A stretch of DNA of 64,000 bases from Archangium lansingense (GCF_026626635.1 NZ_JAPNKA010000001.1:13146001-13210000), one strand, 5' to 3'. Shown: positions 37,800-46,928, counted from the first letter of the stretch. Notes: generated by a model from the letters alone, not told the origin. A program made the numbers and translations.

Positions 37800-38424
37800 T
37801 ATAGGGCGGAAGTGAGGCCCCGTGGCGCGCCAGATCCTCTGGCGTGTTCACGCTCACCACCGAGCGCAGTTCCGCGTCCACCGCTCGCAGCGTCTCCTCC
37901 TCGAGGCGCTTCGTCCGGCAGCGCGACAGGAGGGCTCGGAGCGAAGGCTCCTCCGTCTTCAGGGTCTCGCCCCACTCGCCCGATAGGGCCCTCCGGTACA
38001 GGGCCAGCAACGGCTCCTCCCGACCGCCTACCGTGAAGCACACCGCGTCCACCTCGGGTCCCCGCGCCTCCAGCAACACCCGCACCGCCGCCTCCGCGAT
38101 GAACGGCATGTCGCATGCCACCGCCAGCACCCACTCCGTGCTCGCCCCCACCAGCGCCGCATGCACCCCTCCCGGCGCGCCCCTCCCTCGCACCACGTCC
38201 TCCACCGTCCGCAGGTTGAAGCGCCTGTAGGGCCCCGGTTCGTTCGCCACCAGCAGCATGTCCCCGAACAGCCGCCCCAGCCCCAGCACCCGCTCCAGCA
38301 CCGTCCGGCCCTCCACCTCCAGCAGGCCCTTCGCCACTCCGCCCAGCCGCTCGCCTCTTCCGCCCGCGATGACCGCCAGCGTCACCTCCGGGTACTCCGG
38401 CCCTCTTCGTTCCCCAGCGTTCAC
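37768..38424 (-). CDS. mobA: Molybdenum cofactor guanylyltransferase MobA
   Basis: The product has 218 residues from GTG 38424 (GAGGAGG site). It attaches GMP to molybdopterin to make the dinucleotide form needed by bacterial formate dehydrogenases. The signature LAVIAGGRGERLGGVAKGLLEVEGRTVL is the MobA nucleotide loop with GG-x-x-x-R and Lys; VLAVACDMPFI is the metal-binding CDMP motif. The C-terminal SPSGRGPG comes from a dispersed repeat rather than from the family. It is divergent from moeA, sharing a 102-bp upstream region, so the Mo-cofactor genes are likely co-expressed. Confidence 0.93.
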   Translation of the reverse strand: MNAGERRGPEYPEVTLAVIAGGRGERLGGVAKGLLEVEGRTVLERVLGLGRLFGDMLLVANEPGPYRRFNLRTVEDVVRGRGAPGGVHAALVGASTEWVLAVACDMPFIAEAAVRVLLEARGPEVDAVCFTVGGREEPLLALYRRALSGEWGETLKTEEPSLRALLSRCRTKRLEEETLRAVDAELRSVVSVNTPEDLARHGASLPPYIPSPSGRGPG

Positions 38425-38526
38425 GCCAAGCCTCCTCGCGCCCCGTGCTCCGTCCGATGGTGGAGGCTACCTTCATCCCGACTCCCCGCTCGTCCCGCCC
38501 TTGCGCTAAAGCTCCCTGGACGACGC

Positions 38527-39768
38527 ATGTCCCTCACTCCGCTCGCCACCGCCCGGAAGGCCGCCCTCGACGCGCTCCGCCCCGCGCCGCCTACCCGCGT
38601 TCCCCTCCTCGAGGCCCTCGGCCGATTCCTCGCCCAGGACGTCGTTGCCTCGCGTTCGCTCCCCGGGTGCCCTGTCTCCGCCATGGATGGGTATGCCGTC
38701 CGCGCCGAGGAGACCTCCGGCTCCAACCGCGACCGCCCCACCCGCCTCCACGTCGTCGACACCATCTACGCTGGCCACCTCCCCTCGCGCTCCCTCCAGC
38801 CCGGCGAGGCTTCGCGCATCTTCACCGGCGCTCCCCTCCCCGACGGCGCCAACGCCATCGTTCGCCAGGAGGCCACCGTCGTTCCCGGCGAGGGGCTCGT
38901 CGACGTATGTGTCAGCGTTCCTCCGGGCAAGGACATCCGCCCCACCGGAGAGGACCTCCTCGCCGGCACGCCCCTGCTCCGCGCCGGACAGCGCATCGAG
39001 GCCTCCATGCTCGGCGTGCTCGCCTCCATGGGGGACACCCACGTCCTCGTGCGTCCGCTGCCGCGCGTCGCCGTGCTCGCCACCGGAGACGAGCTTGTTC
39101 CTCCCGGAGCCCCAGCCCTGCCCCACCAGGTGTATGAGAGCAACCTCATCCTCGTCGCCGCCCTGGCTCGCGAGGCCGGCGCCCTCGTGGTGGCCCAGGA
39201 GCGCGCCCGAGATGATGATGAGGTATTGCGCTCGGCCCTCCGGCGGCTGGCCGCGGACGCCGAGGTGCTCGTCACCACTGGCGGCGCTTCCGTGGGAGAC
39301 AAGGACCGCGTGAAGAGTCTCCTCGCAGAACTGGGTGCCTCGTTCCTCGTGGATGGTGTGGCCCTCAAGCCCGGCAAGCCCGTGGCCGTAGCGAGGCTCG
39401 GCACCACCACCGTCGTCGTGCTCCCCGGCAACCCCGGCGCCGCCACCGTCGCCTTCGACCAGCTCGCCCGGCCGCTGCTGCTGCGCTACCAAGGTGTCTC
39501 CGAGGAGCGTCAACGCGTGCGGGTTCGGCTCGATGACGGGCGCCACAAGCAGGCCGGCTTCACCTACCTCATCAGCGGTACCCTGGAGACGCGCGAGGAC
39601 GGACAGGTGTGGGCGCGCATCCGCTCGCAGGGGGCCGGGCAACACCTGCAGAACATCGGCGCCGAGGGCTACGCCGTCCTCCCCCCGGGCCGCGCCGACT
39701 TCGCCCCAGGAGACGAGGTGGACTTCGAGCGCTTCGACCGTCCCCGATTCCTCCCGGTGGAGCCGTAA
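38527..39768 (+). CDS. moeA: Molybdopterin molybdenumtransferase MoeA
   Basis: The product has 413 residues. MoeA inserts molybdate into adenylated molybdopterin in the cytoplasm. Family motifs are present: SLPGCPVSAMDGYAVRAEE near residue 45, RIFTGAPLPDGANAIVRQE, LATGDELV, VTTGGASVGDKD (domain 3, with the GG...D pocket) and KPGKPVAVARLG. ATG 38527 is in the usual place. Its TAA overlaps the mobB start as TAATG, so the two are coupled. mobA is divergent upstream. Confidence 0.95.
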   Translation: MSLTPLATARKAALDALRPAPPTRVPLLEALGRFLAQDVVASRSLPGCPVSAMDGYAVRAEETSGSNRDRPTRLHVVDTIYAGHLPSRSLQPGEASRIFTGAPLPDGANAIVRQEATVVPGEGLVDVCVSVPPGKDIRPTGEDLLAGTPLLRAGQRIEASMLGVLASMGDTHVLVRPLPRVAVLATGDELVPPGAPALPHQVYESNLILVAALAREAGALVVAQERARDDDEVLRSALRRLAADAEVLVTTGGASVGDKDRVKSLLAELGASFLVDGVALKPGKPVAVARLGTTTVVVLPGNPGAATVAFDQLARPLLLRYQGVSEERQRVRVRLDDGRHKQAGFTYLISGTLETREDGQVWARIRSQGAGQHLQNIGAEGYAVLPPGRADFAPGDEVDFERFDRPRFLPVEP

Positions 39769-40277
39769 TGCGCCCACCCGCGCTCGCCGTGGTGGGCTGG
39801 TCCGGCTCGGGGAAGACGACGCTCCTCACGCGGCTCGTGCCTGAATTACGCCAGCGGGGCCTGCGGGTGGGCGTGGTGAAGCACTCGTCCGACGCGCACC
39901 CGCTGCACCTCGAGGGCAGTGACACCGCGCGTTACGCGGAGACCGGTGCCACCTTCGTCGCCTTCGCGAACCCGGCTGGTGTGCAGCTCACCTTTCCCGA
40001 GCCTCCCGGGCAGGTGCTGGCCCTGCTCGAGCGCTTCGCCGACACCGTGGACCTGGTGCTCGTCGAGGGGTGGAAGCAGGGGCCGCTGCCCAAGCTGGAG
40101 GTGTGGCGAGAGGGACTCGGGCCGCTGCTCGCGGCGGAGCGCCAGGACGTGCTCGCCGTGGTGAGTGATTCCGCGGTGACCGGGGCGGCGCAGCGGTTCG
40201 CGCCGGATGACGTGCAAGGGATTACCAGCTTCCTCCAGCAGTGCCTGCGGGACGGAATGCTGAGAACAACGGATTGA
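39768..40277 (+). CDS. mobB: Molybdopterin-guanine dinucleotide biosynthesis adaptor MobB
   Basis: The product has 169 residues. This P-loop GTPase-like protein binds GTP and assists MobA. Walker A is GWSGSGKTTLLTRL, followed by VGVVKHSSDAHPLHLEGSDTARY (the VKHxxH region), and VDLVLVEGWK near residue 105. The ATG at 39768 overlaps the moeA stop. fdhD follows after 59 bp that hold a dispersed repeat. This completes a moeA-mobB-fdhD block. Confidence 0.95.
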   Translation: MRPPALAVVGWSGSGKTTLLTRLVPELRQRGLRVGVVKHSSDAHPLHLEGSDTARYAETGATFVAFANPAGVQLTFPEPPGQVLALLERFADTVDLVLVEGWKQGPLPKLEVWREGLGPLLAAERQDVLAVVSDSAVTGAAQRFAPDDVQGITSFLQQCLRDGMLRTTD

Positions 40278-40289
40278 GCCCGTGTGTGT

Positions 40290-40320
40290 CCCCTCTCCCC
40301 CTGGGAGAGGGTTAGGGTAT
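40290..40320. repeat. Dispersed GAGGG palindromic repeat
   Basis: CCCTCTCCCCCTGGGAGAGGG followed by TTAGGGT lies between mobB and fdhD, just upstream of the fdhD ribosome site. It resembles the copies at 19001 and 62547. Confidence 0.65.
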
Positions 40321-40336
40321 TGCCGGAGCCACCGTG

Positions 40337-41221
40337 ATGACCGAGGACAACCCCCCGCTCCCGTTGCCTCCCGGAGTGACGCGGAGGCCCGTGAGCCGCT
40401 ACACCGCGGACGGCCAGCTCGCGCCCAATGAACCAGACACCGTGGCCATCGAGGAGCCGCTCGACATCCGCATCAGCGGAGACACGGTGGCCGTCACCAT
40501 GCGCACGCCGGGAGCGGACCGGTACCTCGTCACCGGCTTCCTCTTCGCCGAGAGCCTCATCCACTCGGCCGAGGACCTCGGAGGCCTCGCGCACTGTGGC
40601 AGGCCGGGCGAGGAGGGTTACGGCAACACCGTCGAGGTGACGCCCGCCCCCGGGCTCGTCATCGACCTGGAGCGCATGAGCGCCACGAAGCGGGGCACGC
40701 TGACCACCGCGGCCTGTGGCGTGTGCGGCCGGCGCAGCGTGGATGACTTGATGGCCACGTGCAGCCCCGTGCCTCCGGGCCCGGAGCTTCCCGCCTCCGT
40801 GCTCGCCCGTGCGACAGAGCACCTGCGCTCCGTGCAGCCCAACTTCGCCCGCACCGGTGGAGTCCATGCCGCCGCCGCGCTCGATGCCCAGGGCACGGTG
40901 CTCGCCGCCTTCGAGGACGTGGGCCGCCACAACGCCGTGGACAAGGTGGTGGGCGCGCTGCTGCTCGAACATGGATTGCGCTCGGCGCGTGCCTCTCAGC
41001 CAACGGCGATGCGCCCGACCGTGCTCGTGGTCAGTGGACGCGTCAGCTTTGAGATCATCCAAAAGGCCGCGGTAGCCCGTTGCCCCTTCGTGGCCAGCGT
41101 CTCCGCGGCCAGCTCGCTCGCCATCGACCTCGCCGATCGCGCGGGCATTACGCTCGCCACCTTCGTGCGCAACGGACGCTTCAACGTGTACACCCACCCC
41201 GAGCGCATCCGCGAAGGCTGA
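40337..41221 (+). CDS. fdhD: Formate dehydrogenase accessory sulfurtransferase FdhD
   Basis: The product has 294 residues; GTG 40334 directly before the chosen ATG is also possible, with GGAG upstream of both. FdhD moves sulfur from the IscS-type desulfurase to the molybdenum cofactor of formate dehydrogenase. The key CGVC (residues 127-130) is present, along with EDVGRHNAVDKVVGALL and GRVSFEIIQKAAVA. It lies behind moeA and mobB and probably serves the selenocysteine formate dehydrogenase 25 kb upstream. Its stop is 8 bp before the VOC gene's ATG. Confidence 0.96.
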   Translation: MTEDNPPLPLPPGVTRRPVSRYTADGQLAPNEPDTVAIEEPLDIRISGDTVAVTMRTPGADRYLVTGFLFAESLIHSAEDLGGLAHCGRPGEEGYGNTVEVTPAPGLVIDLERMSATKRGTLTTAACGVCGRRSVDDLMATCSPVPPGPELPASVLARATEHLRSVQPNFARTGGVHAAAALDAQGTVLAAFEDVGRHNAVDKVVGALLLEHGLRSARASQPTAMRPTVLVVSGRVSFEIIQKAAVARCPFVASVSAASSLAIDLADRAGITLATFVRNGRFNVYTHPERIREG

Positions 41222-41229
41222 GGCTCCCC

Positions 41230-41655
41230 ATGGACAAACCCGAGACCTGGCCCGAGGGCCTCCCTGTCACGCAGCTCCGCATCGCCCGCCCCACCGACAA
41301 GCTGGAGGAGCTCGTCCGCTTCTACGTCGAGGGGCTCGGCTTGAGACACCTCGGAGGCTTCGAGGGCCACGCCGGTTATGACGGCGTGTTCATCGGGCTG
41401 CCCGGGTACGGCGTGCACCTGGAGTTCACCCGTCACGAGGCGGGCAGCCCGTGTCCCGCGCCCACCCGCGACAACCTGCTCGTCCTCTACGTGCCGGACG
41501 TGGCCGCGCGAGATGCCATCGTCGCGCGGCTCTCGGCCATGGGCTACCCGCCCGTCGAGCCCGAGAATCCCTACTGGGCCAAACAGGGCGTCACCGTGGA
41601 GGACCCCGATGGGTGGCGCGTGGTGCTGCAGAACACGCGTGGCATCGGGCCCTGA
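41230..41655 (+). CDS. VOC-family (glyoxalase-like) protein
   Basis: The product has 141 residues with the vicinal-oxygen-chelate pattern: LRIARPTDKLEELVRFYVEGLGLRHLGGF at the start, GVHLEFTRHEAG, and VTVEDPDGWRVVLQNT at the end. His and Glu of the metal site are partly preserved (HLEFT, VEDPDG). Function could be glyoxalase, dioxygenase or resistance binding; no substrate can be named. The ATG at 41230 is 8 bp behind fdhD, so it may be co-transcribed with the Mo-cofactor genes. A role in FDH maturation is not implied. Confidence 0.9.
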   Translation: MDKPETWPEGLPVTQLRIARPTDKLEELVRFYVEGLGLRHLGGFEGHAGYDGVFIGLPGYGVHLEFTRHEAGSPCPAPTRDNLLVLYVPDVAARDAIVARLSAMGYPPVEPENPYWAKQGVTVEDPDGWRVVLQNTRGIGP

Positions 41656-41660
41656 ATCGC

Positions 41661-42581
41661 CTACCCCGCGCGGGCGCGCTTCGGCACCTCGACGTGGTCC
41701 AGGTCGCGCACGGCCACCACGTCCTGCACCAGCGCCTGGGCCTCCTGCACGAACGGCGCCGTGTCCTCGTAGCGCTGCGAGAAGTGCGTGAGCACGAGCC
41801 GCCTGGCCTTCGCCGAATGGGCCAGCTCCGCTGCCTGACGCGCCGTCATGTGGAAGTGGCTGTGTGCCTCCTCGCGCTCGCTGTCGAGGTACGTCGACTC
41901 GCACACCAGCAGGTCCGCGCCCTCCGCGAGCCGCCCGGCATTCGCACACGGCCGCGTATCCATGATGAACGCGAAGGCCTGTCCCTCCCGCTTCTCGCCC
42001 ACCTCCTCCAAGCGCACGATGCGGCCACCCACCTCGGCGAAGCCTCGCCGCTGAAGCTCTCCGACGCGCGGCCCCGACAACCCATGCTCCGCCAACCGGC
42101 TGGGGATGAGCTGCACACGCGCGTGCTCCTCGAGCCGGAAGCCAAAGGTGTCCACCGAGTGCTCCAGCCGCGCCGCGGACAGCTTGAAGCCCTTCGTCTC
42201 GGCCAGCACGCCGTCCTTGGCGATGGGCCTCGGCACGATGGTGGCCTTGTCCATGAAGACCGTCGCGTGCCGGAGCCGCTCGTAGAAGGCCTGCCCCGAG
42301 GCCGGGTAGTAGACCTCGACGGGATGGGGCGCCGAGTCCAGCGAGAGCCGCTGGATGATGCCGGGCAGCCCCAGGGCGTGGTCCCCGTGGAAGTGGGTGA
42401 TGCAGATACGGGTGACCTGGCGGGCTGACAGCCCCGCGTACGTCATCTGCCGCTGGGTGCCTTCGCCCGGATCGAACAGGATTCCTTCCTCGTCCCAGCG
42501 CAGGAAGTAGGCGTTGTGGTTGCGGTGACGCGTCGGCACCTGGCTGGCGGACCCGAGGACGATGAGCTCTCGATTGGACAT
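41661..42581 (-). CDS. rnz: Ribonuclease Z
   Basis: The product has 306 residues. This metallo-beta-lactamase-fold tRNA 3'-end endonuclease has the signature THFHGDHALGLPG (residues 62-74), with the early LGSASQVPTRHRNHNAYFLRWDEEGILFDPGEGTQRQM, the PxKVRhG-like exosite region missing or altered, and the later motifs FIMDTRPC, SEREEAHSHFHMTARQAAELAH and LVLTHFSQRY with metal His and Asp residues. It converges with the VOC gene (5-bp gap). It would remove tRNA trailers in the cytoplasm. Confidence 0.93.
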   Translation of the reverse strand: MSNRELIVLGSASQVPTRHRNHNAYFLRWDEEGILFDPGEGTQRQMTYAGLSARQVTRICITHFHGDHALGLPGIIQRLSLDSAPHPVEVYYPASGQAFYERLRHATVFMDKATIVPRPIAKDGVLAETKGFKLSAARLEHSVDTFGFRLEEHARVQLIPSRLAEHGLSGPRVGELQRRGFAEVGGRIVRLEEVGEKREGQAFAFIMDTRPCANAGRLAEGADLLVCESTYLDSEREEAHSHFHMTARQAAELAHSAKARRLVLTHFSQRYEDTAPFVQEAQALVQDVVAVRDLDHVEVPKRARAG

Positions 42582-42671
42582 ACACGTATCTCCCGCGACC
42601 TGGCGCGACGGACTGACGATGGACCCAGACCGGCTCCCGCCCTCATTCCTGACGGTATAACGTCCAGGGAC

Positions 42672-43547
42672 TTGCGCCCCCTGCTCGTCCTGCTGGCTCG
42701 CGGCAACCTCGTCATGGCCCTCAGCATGGCCGCGGCGACCTGGCTGGCTCAGGTGCTTGCAGGTCTACCAGCCGAGCCCCTCCCGCCCTTCATCGCCTTC
42801 CTGGTCATCTACTCCATCTACAGCCTCGACCGGGTCACCGAGCTGGACGCCGACAGCCGCACCCATCCCGAGCGGGCCCGCTTCTCCCAGCGTCACGCGG
42901 GGCTCATCCGAGGATCGGCTCTGGCGGCCTACGCCCTCGCGCTCGGGCTGGCGGGAAGGCGGGGAGCCTGGTGCGTGGCCGTTACGCTCCTGCCGCTCGC
43001 CGCCCTGCTCGTCTACAGCTTCCCGTTTCTGCCCCGGGCCGTGGCGCACCGAGTGGGCTTCTCCCGTCTCAAGGAGGTGTTCGTCCTCAAGAACGTATGG
43101 GTCGCCGGCACGCTGGCCGCCACGCCCGTGCTGCTCGCGGGGGTGTTCCATGGCGCTGTGAGGAATGGGAAACCACTGGTGGCCACCGGGGTCTTCCTGC
43201 TCGGGCGCTGGGCCGTCAACGTCATCCTCTTCGATGTGCGGGACGAGGCAGGAGACAGGGCCAACGGTCTGCGCACAATCCCCGTGGTCCTGGGCCGAGC
43301 GCGCACCCTGCGCCTGCTCCATGGCATCAACGTGCTACTGGTGCTGCTCGCGCTGGCGGTGCCCCTGTTCGGGCTGGCCTCGCCACGCTTCGCGCTCCTC
43401 GGGGTTAGCTGTCTGTATGCCTGGGTCTACCTGCGCCGGGTGGAGCGTACAGAGGACATCCACTTCCTCTGTGACGTCGTCTCCGATGGGGAGTTGCTGG
43501 TGCTGGCCGGCGTGGTCCTGCTCGTTACCTGGTTGCCGGGACTCTAG
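42672..43547 (+). CDS. UbiA-family prenyltransferase-like membrane protein
   Basis: The product has 291 residues from TTG 42672; the nearest ATG is 42714, and the open frame extends antisense into rnz. Multiple hydrophobic helices are typical of UbiA. The first Asp-rich motif appears as YSLDRVTELDADSRTHPER and the second as DVRDEAGDRANGLRTIP, which keep the Asp residues that bind Mg-pyrophosphate. Members prenylate quinones, hemes, chlorophylls or similar acceptors; the substrate here is unknown. The start codon is uncertain. It follows rnz divergently, with about 90 bp between. Confidence 0.78.
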   Translation: MRPLLVLLARGNLVMALSMAAATWLAQVLAGLPAEPLPPFIAFLVIYSIYSLDRVTELDADSRTHPERARFSQRHAGLIRGSALAAYALALGLAGRRGAWCVAVTLLPLAALLVYSFPFLPRAVAHRVGFSRLKEVFVLKNVWVAGTLAATPVLLAGVFHGAVRNGKPLVATGVFLLGRWAVNVILFDVRDEAGDRANGLRTIPVVLGRARTLRLLHGINVLLVLLALAVPLFGLASPRFALLGVSCLYAWVYLRRVERTEDIHFLCDVVSDGELLVLAGVVLLVTWLPGL

Positions 43548-43665
43548 GACGCGGCTGGACCCGAGCCGCGAAGACAGTGTCTCGCAGGCGGGACGCGAGG
43601 GGACGAGATGGACGCCCCCGGCCAACCAGTTCCCTGTGCGCCGCCGCTGGCCCGCTGCATGGCTC

Positions 43666-44124
43666 GTGCTGCGCCATGTACGCACCAGGGAGTTGGCCCA
43701 GAAGCTGCCGGACTGGGTGGCGCTCTTCGCCCAGGTGTACGCAGACGCCGAGGGCACCGAGCATCTGGCGGTGGTCATTCGTTACCTGCTGTGGGAGGAG
43801 GATGCGGCCGTCCACACAGCAGCAAGGCGGGTGTTACATTCTGTGATGGATGGGCAACGAGCGGAGGAGCTGATGGGAAGCTGGGCCGAGGAAATGATGG
43901 AGAAAGGGATCCAGAAGGGTCTAGCGAGGGGACGGGAGGAGGGTCTGCTCCGAGGGCGTGCCGAGGCGGTGCTCCGGATTCTCACCGCGCGCGGAGTGCA
44001 CGCCGACGAGGCAGCCCGGCAGCGCATCCTCTCCTGCACCGACGGCGCCACCCTGGACCGCTGGTTCGATCGGGCACTCAACGCCACCACCCTCTCCGAG
44101 GTCCTGAACGACCTGGCCCAGTAG
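43666..44124 (+). pseudogene. C-terminal remnant of an Rpn-like (PD-(D/E)XK transposase/nuclease family) gene
   Basis: The open frame ends with a Glu/Gly/Arg-rich tail containing EKGIQKGLARGREEGLLRGRAEAV. This resembles the coiled-coil tail of Rpn/DUF4351-type recombination-promoting nucleases found many times in myxobacteria. The conserved nuclease domain with its PD-(D/E)XK residues, normally about 200 residues upstream, is missing; upstream sequence belongs to the UbiA-like gene. No good start codon is present. This looks like a 5'-truncated copy. Confidence 0.55.
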
Positions 44125-44147
44125 GGCGTCCCACCCGGAAGTCCAAT

Positions 44148-44585
44148 TCACTTCCTGGGCAGGTACTTCTTGAACGCCCGGCTCACCGAGCCGTCGTACC
44201 CGAGCCGCTCGAAGAAGGCGTGGGCCTCCGTCCGGTGCACGCTGCTCAGCAACATGAGCTTCGTGCAGCCATGCTCCCGAGCCACCTGCTCGGCGTGCTC
44301 CAGCAGCACCCGGCCCACTCCCCGCCCCCGAGCCCCCGCGTCCACCACGAGGTTCTCCAGCAACGCGTAGGGCCGCTCCTCGAACATCACGTCCGGGCAC
44401 AGGTGGAGGAGCACCGTCCCCACCACCTCGCCGTCCCGCTCGTCCACGAAGCAGAAGTTCGAGGTGTCCTGCCGGAGATTCTCGAGCCGCTCCGGCAGAA
44501 CGAGGATGCGCGGGTTGCCGGGCACCAGCACCTCATACAACCGCTGGAGGGCTCCCGCGTCCTCCGCCCGCGCCTCGCGAATCAT
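44148..44585 (-). CDS. GNAT-family N-acetyltransferase
   Basis: The product has 145 residues. GNAT fold motifs are IREARAEDAGALQRLYEVL, VGTVLLHLCPD, and motif A VDAGARGRGVGRVLLEHAEQVAREHGCTKLML, with the acetyl-CoA loop R-G-R-G-V-G. HAFFERLGY closes the fold. The acceptor is unknown. ATG 44585 lies 8 bp after the pgm stop, so it is probably co-transcribed with pgm. Confidence 0.93.
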   Translation of the reverse strand: MIREARAEDAGALQRLYEVLVPGNPRILVLPERLENLRQDTSNFCFVDERDGEVVGTVLLHLCPDVMFEERPYALLENLVVDAGARGRGVGRVLLEHAEQVAREHGCTKLMLLSSVHRTEAHAFFERLGYDGSVSRAFKKYLPRK

Positions 44586-44593
44586 CCCGGGGC

Positions 44594-46231
44594 TCAGCCT
44601 CGCGCGAAGGCGTCGCTCACAATCTGGCGCGCCTCGTCCACGATGGACTCCAGGTGCTTCGCGTCGCGGAAGCTCTCCGCGTAGATTTTATAGACGTCCT
44701 CGGTGCCCGAGGGCCTCGCGGCGAACCAGCCGTTCTCCGTCACCACCTTGAGCCCGCCGATGTCCGCGTTGTTGCCGGGAGCGCGCGTGAGGCGCTGGAG
44801 GATGGGCTCGCCCGCGAGCGTGGTGGCGCGCACCGCGTCCGGCGACAACTTCTTGAGCGCCGACTTCTGCGCCGCTGTGGCCGGCTGGTCGATGCGCGTG
44901 TAGAGCGGCGCGCCGAACTTCTTCGTGAGTTCCTGGTAGTGCACGCCCGGATCCTTTCCCGTGCGCGCCAGAATCTCCGTGGCCAGCAGATCCAAGATGA
45001 TGCCGTCCTTGTCGGTGGACCAGACGGTGCCATCGCGGCGCAGGAACGAGGCGCCCGCGCTCTCTTCCCCACCGAAGCCCAGCGAGCCCTCCAGCAGCCC
45101 GTCCACGAACCACTTGAAGCCCACGGGCACCTCGACCACGCGGCGACCCAGGTCCTTGCCCACGCGGTCGATCATGCTGCTGCTCACCAGCGTCTTGCCA
45201 ATGCCCGTGCCGGGCTTCCAGCCGGGACGGTTCCGGTACAGGTAGCTGATGGCCACGGACAGGTAGTGGTTGGGATTCATCAACCCCACGCTGCGGGTGA
45301 CGATGCCGTGCCGATCCGAGTCCGTGTCGTTGCCGAAGGCGATGTCGTAGCGGTCCTTGAGCTCGACCAGACCAGCCATGGCGTAGGGCGACGAGCAGTC
45401 CATGCGAATCTTGCCGTCATGGTCCACGCGCATGAACCGGAACGTGGGGTCCACCGTCTTGTTCACCACCTGGATGGACAGGCCATAGCGCGCGGCAATG
45501 GGCTCCCAGTACGCGAGGTTGGAACCACCCAGCGGATCCGCGCCGATGGACAGCTTCGCCCCGCGCACCACCTCCAGGTCCACCACGTTGCCGAGGTCCT
45601 CGACATACGGGGTGATGAAGTCATACGTCTTCACGGTGGAGGCGGTGCGAGCGCGCTCGTAAGGAATGCGCTGCACGCCCGCGTTGTCCGCGCCGAGCAG
45701 CTCGTTGGCGCGCTTCTCCACCCAGCCGGTGATGCCGGTGTCGGCGGGACCACCGTTGGGCGGGTTGTACTTGATGCCACCGTCCTCGGGCGGGTTGTGC
45801 GAGGGCGTAATGACAATGCCATCGGCCAGCCCCTGCGTGCGCCCGCGGTTGTACGTGAGGATGGCGTGCGAGATGACCGGGGTGGGCGTCGCCCCGCCGG
45901 TGAAGCGCACCTGGACGCCGTGGGCGGCGAGCACCTCGAGCGCCGAGCGCTGCGCCGGCTCGGACAACGCATGCGTGTCCATGCCGAGGAACAGCGGGCC
46001 GTCGATGCCTTCCTTCTTGCGGTACTCACAGACAGCCTGCGTCACCGCCAGAATGTGCGCCTCATTGAAGGCGCGACGCGCAGCGGAGCCACGATGGCCG
46101 GAGGTACCAAAGGCCACGCGCTGCTCGGCCACGCGTACGTCCGGCCGCTCGGAGTAGTACTGAGAGCGCAGCGTCTCCGGGTTGATGAGAATGGAGTCGG
46201 GAGGGAGCTTGCCAGCGAGAGGATGGGCCAC
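44594..46231 (-). CDS. pgm: Phosphoglucomutase (alpha-D-glucose phosphate-specific)
   Basis: The product has 545 residues, close to E. coli Pgm at 546. It interconverts glucose 1- and 6-phosphate. The family start AFGTSGHRGSAARRAF, the phosphoserine loop VITPSHNPPEDGGIKYNPP, the metal loop GNDTDSDRHG, and the sugar-binding and phosphate-binding C-terminal ATRPSGTEDVYKIYAES are all visible. It supplies glucose 1-phosphate for the glgC-encoded enzyme, whose gene lies on the opposite strand 0.9 kb away. A GNAT gene follows downstream. Confidence 0.97.
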   Translation of the reverse strand: MAHPLAGKLPPDSILINPETLRSQYYSERPDVRVAEQRVAFGTSGHRGSAARRAFNEAHILAVTQAVCEYRKKEGIDGPLFLGMDTHALSEPAQRSALEVLAAHGVQVRFTGGATPTPVISHAILTYNRGRTQGLADGIVITPSHNPPEDGGIKYNPPNGGPADTGITGWVEKRANELLGADNAGVQRIPYERARTASTVKTYDFITPYVEDLGNVVDLEVVRGAKLSIGADPLGGSNLAYWEPIAARYGLSIQVVNKTVDPTFRFMRVDHDGKIRMDCSSPYAMAGLVELKDRYDIAFGNDTDSDRHGIVTRSVGLMNPNHYLSVAISYLYRNRPGWKPGTGIGKTLVSSSMIDRVGKDLGRRVVEVPVGFKWFVDGLLEGSLGFGGEESAGASFLRRDGTVWSTDKDGIILDLLATEILARTGKDPGVHYQELTKKFGAPLYTRIDQPATAAQKSALKKLSPDAVRATTLAGEPILQRLTRAPGNNADIGGLKVVTENGWFAARPSGTEDVYKIYAESFRDAKHLESIVDEARQIVSDAFARG

Positions 46232-46322
46232 GCGGCGAATCTACCGCCGCATGGCCCCCATCCCGTCCACTTGTTTTCGCCGGTGTTGCCTCGTTCACTC
46301 CGCTCGGGAGGCGCACGGGGTG

Positions 46323-46928
46323 CTACTGCTGCTCGACCTCGGGGTCGTTCACCCGCTCGTTGTCGCTCGGAAAGCTGTCACCGCCGAAGCTCTCATCCTC
46401 GGAGCCCGAGCCGCCCGTGCCACGGGGGTCGTACTTCTCCTTCTCCTTCGCCTTGGTCTTGTCCTGGGTGTCCTTGTCCTGGGTCTGCGGCACATCCCCC
46501 GTGTCCGGGGTGCCCAGGTCCGTGCCCGAGCCACCCGTCCCCTGGTCATCCAACAGGCCGGAGTCCCCTGCGCTGTCGGGAATCGTGGCGTCATCCTGGA
46601 TGACATCGTCCTGGGGCAAGTCGCCAGAGCCACCCGTCCCTGGGTGCTCCGGGTTCATGGTGCCCGAGCCACCGTAGTCATCTGGAATCGGAGTGCCCGT
46701 ATCCGGGATGGGCTCTCCAAAGTCATCGACGCCCAGGTCACCGGCGCCTCCCGTGCCTCCAGGCGGCGGGGTGGTCTGGTCCGTGGGCGGCGGAGTCGGG
46801 GTCTCGCCCTGCTCCGCGGGTGGCTCCGAGGGCGGCGGCATCTCCGCCGCCTTGTCCGACTTGCACGCGGTCCCGAAAGCCATGGCGCCCGCGATGAGGC
46901 CCGCCAGAATCAGTCTGGTCCTGGTCAT
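46323..46928 (-). CDS. Hypothetical low-complexity lipoprotein
   Basis: The product has 201 residues from ATG 46928, which follows a GGGAGA site; the upstream open frame is unsupported. The lipoprotein signal is LAGLIAGAMAFGTACKS. The mature part is Asp/Pro/Gly/Thr-rich with repeated GTGGSG units and no hydrophobic core, so it is probably disordered and exposed in the periplasm or at the cell surface. I recognise no domain. It is divergent from glgC. Confidence 0.75.
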   Translation of the reverse strand: MTRTRLILAGLIAGAMAFGTACKSDKAAEMPPPSEPPAEQGETPTPPPTDQTTPPPGGTGGAGDLGVDDFGEPIPDTGTPIPDDYGGSGTMNPEHPGTGGSGDLPQDDVIQDDATIPDSAGDSGLLDDQGTGGSGTDLGTPDTGDVPQTQDKDTQDKTKAKEKEKYDPRGTGGSGSEDESFGGDSFPSDNERVNDPEVEQQ

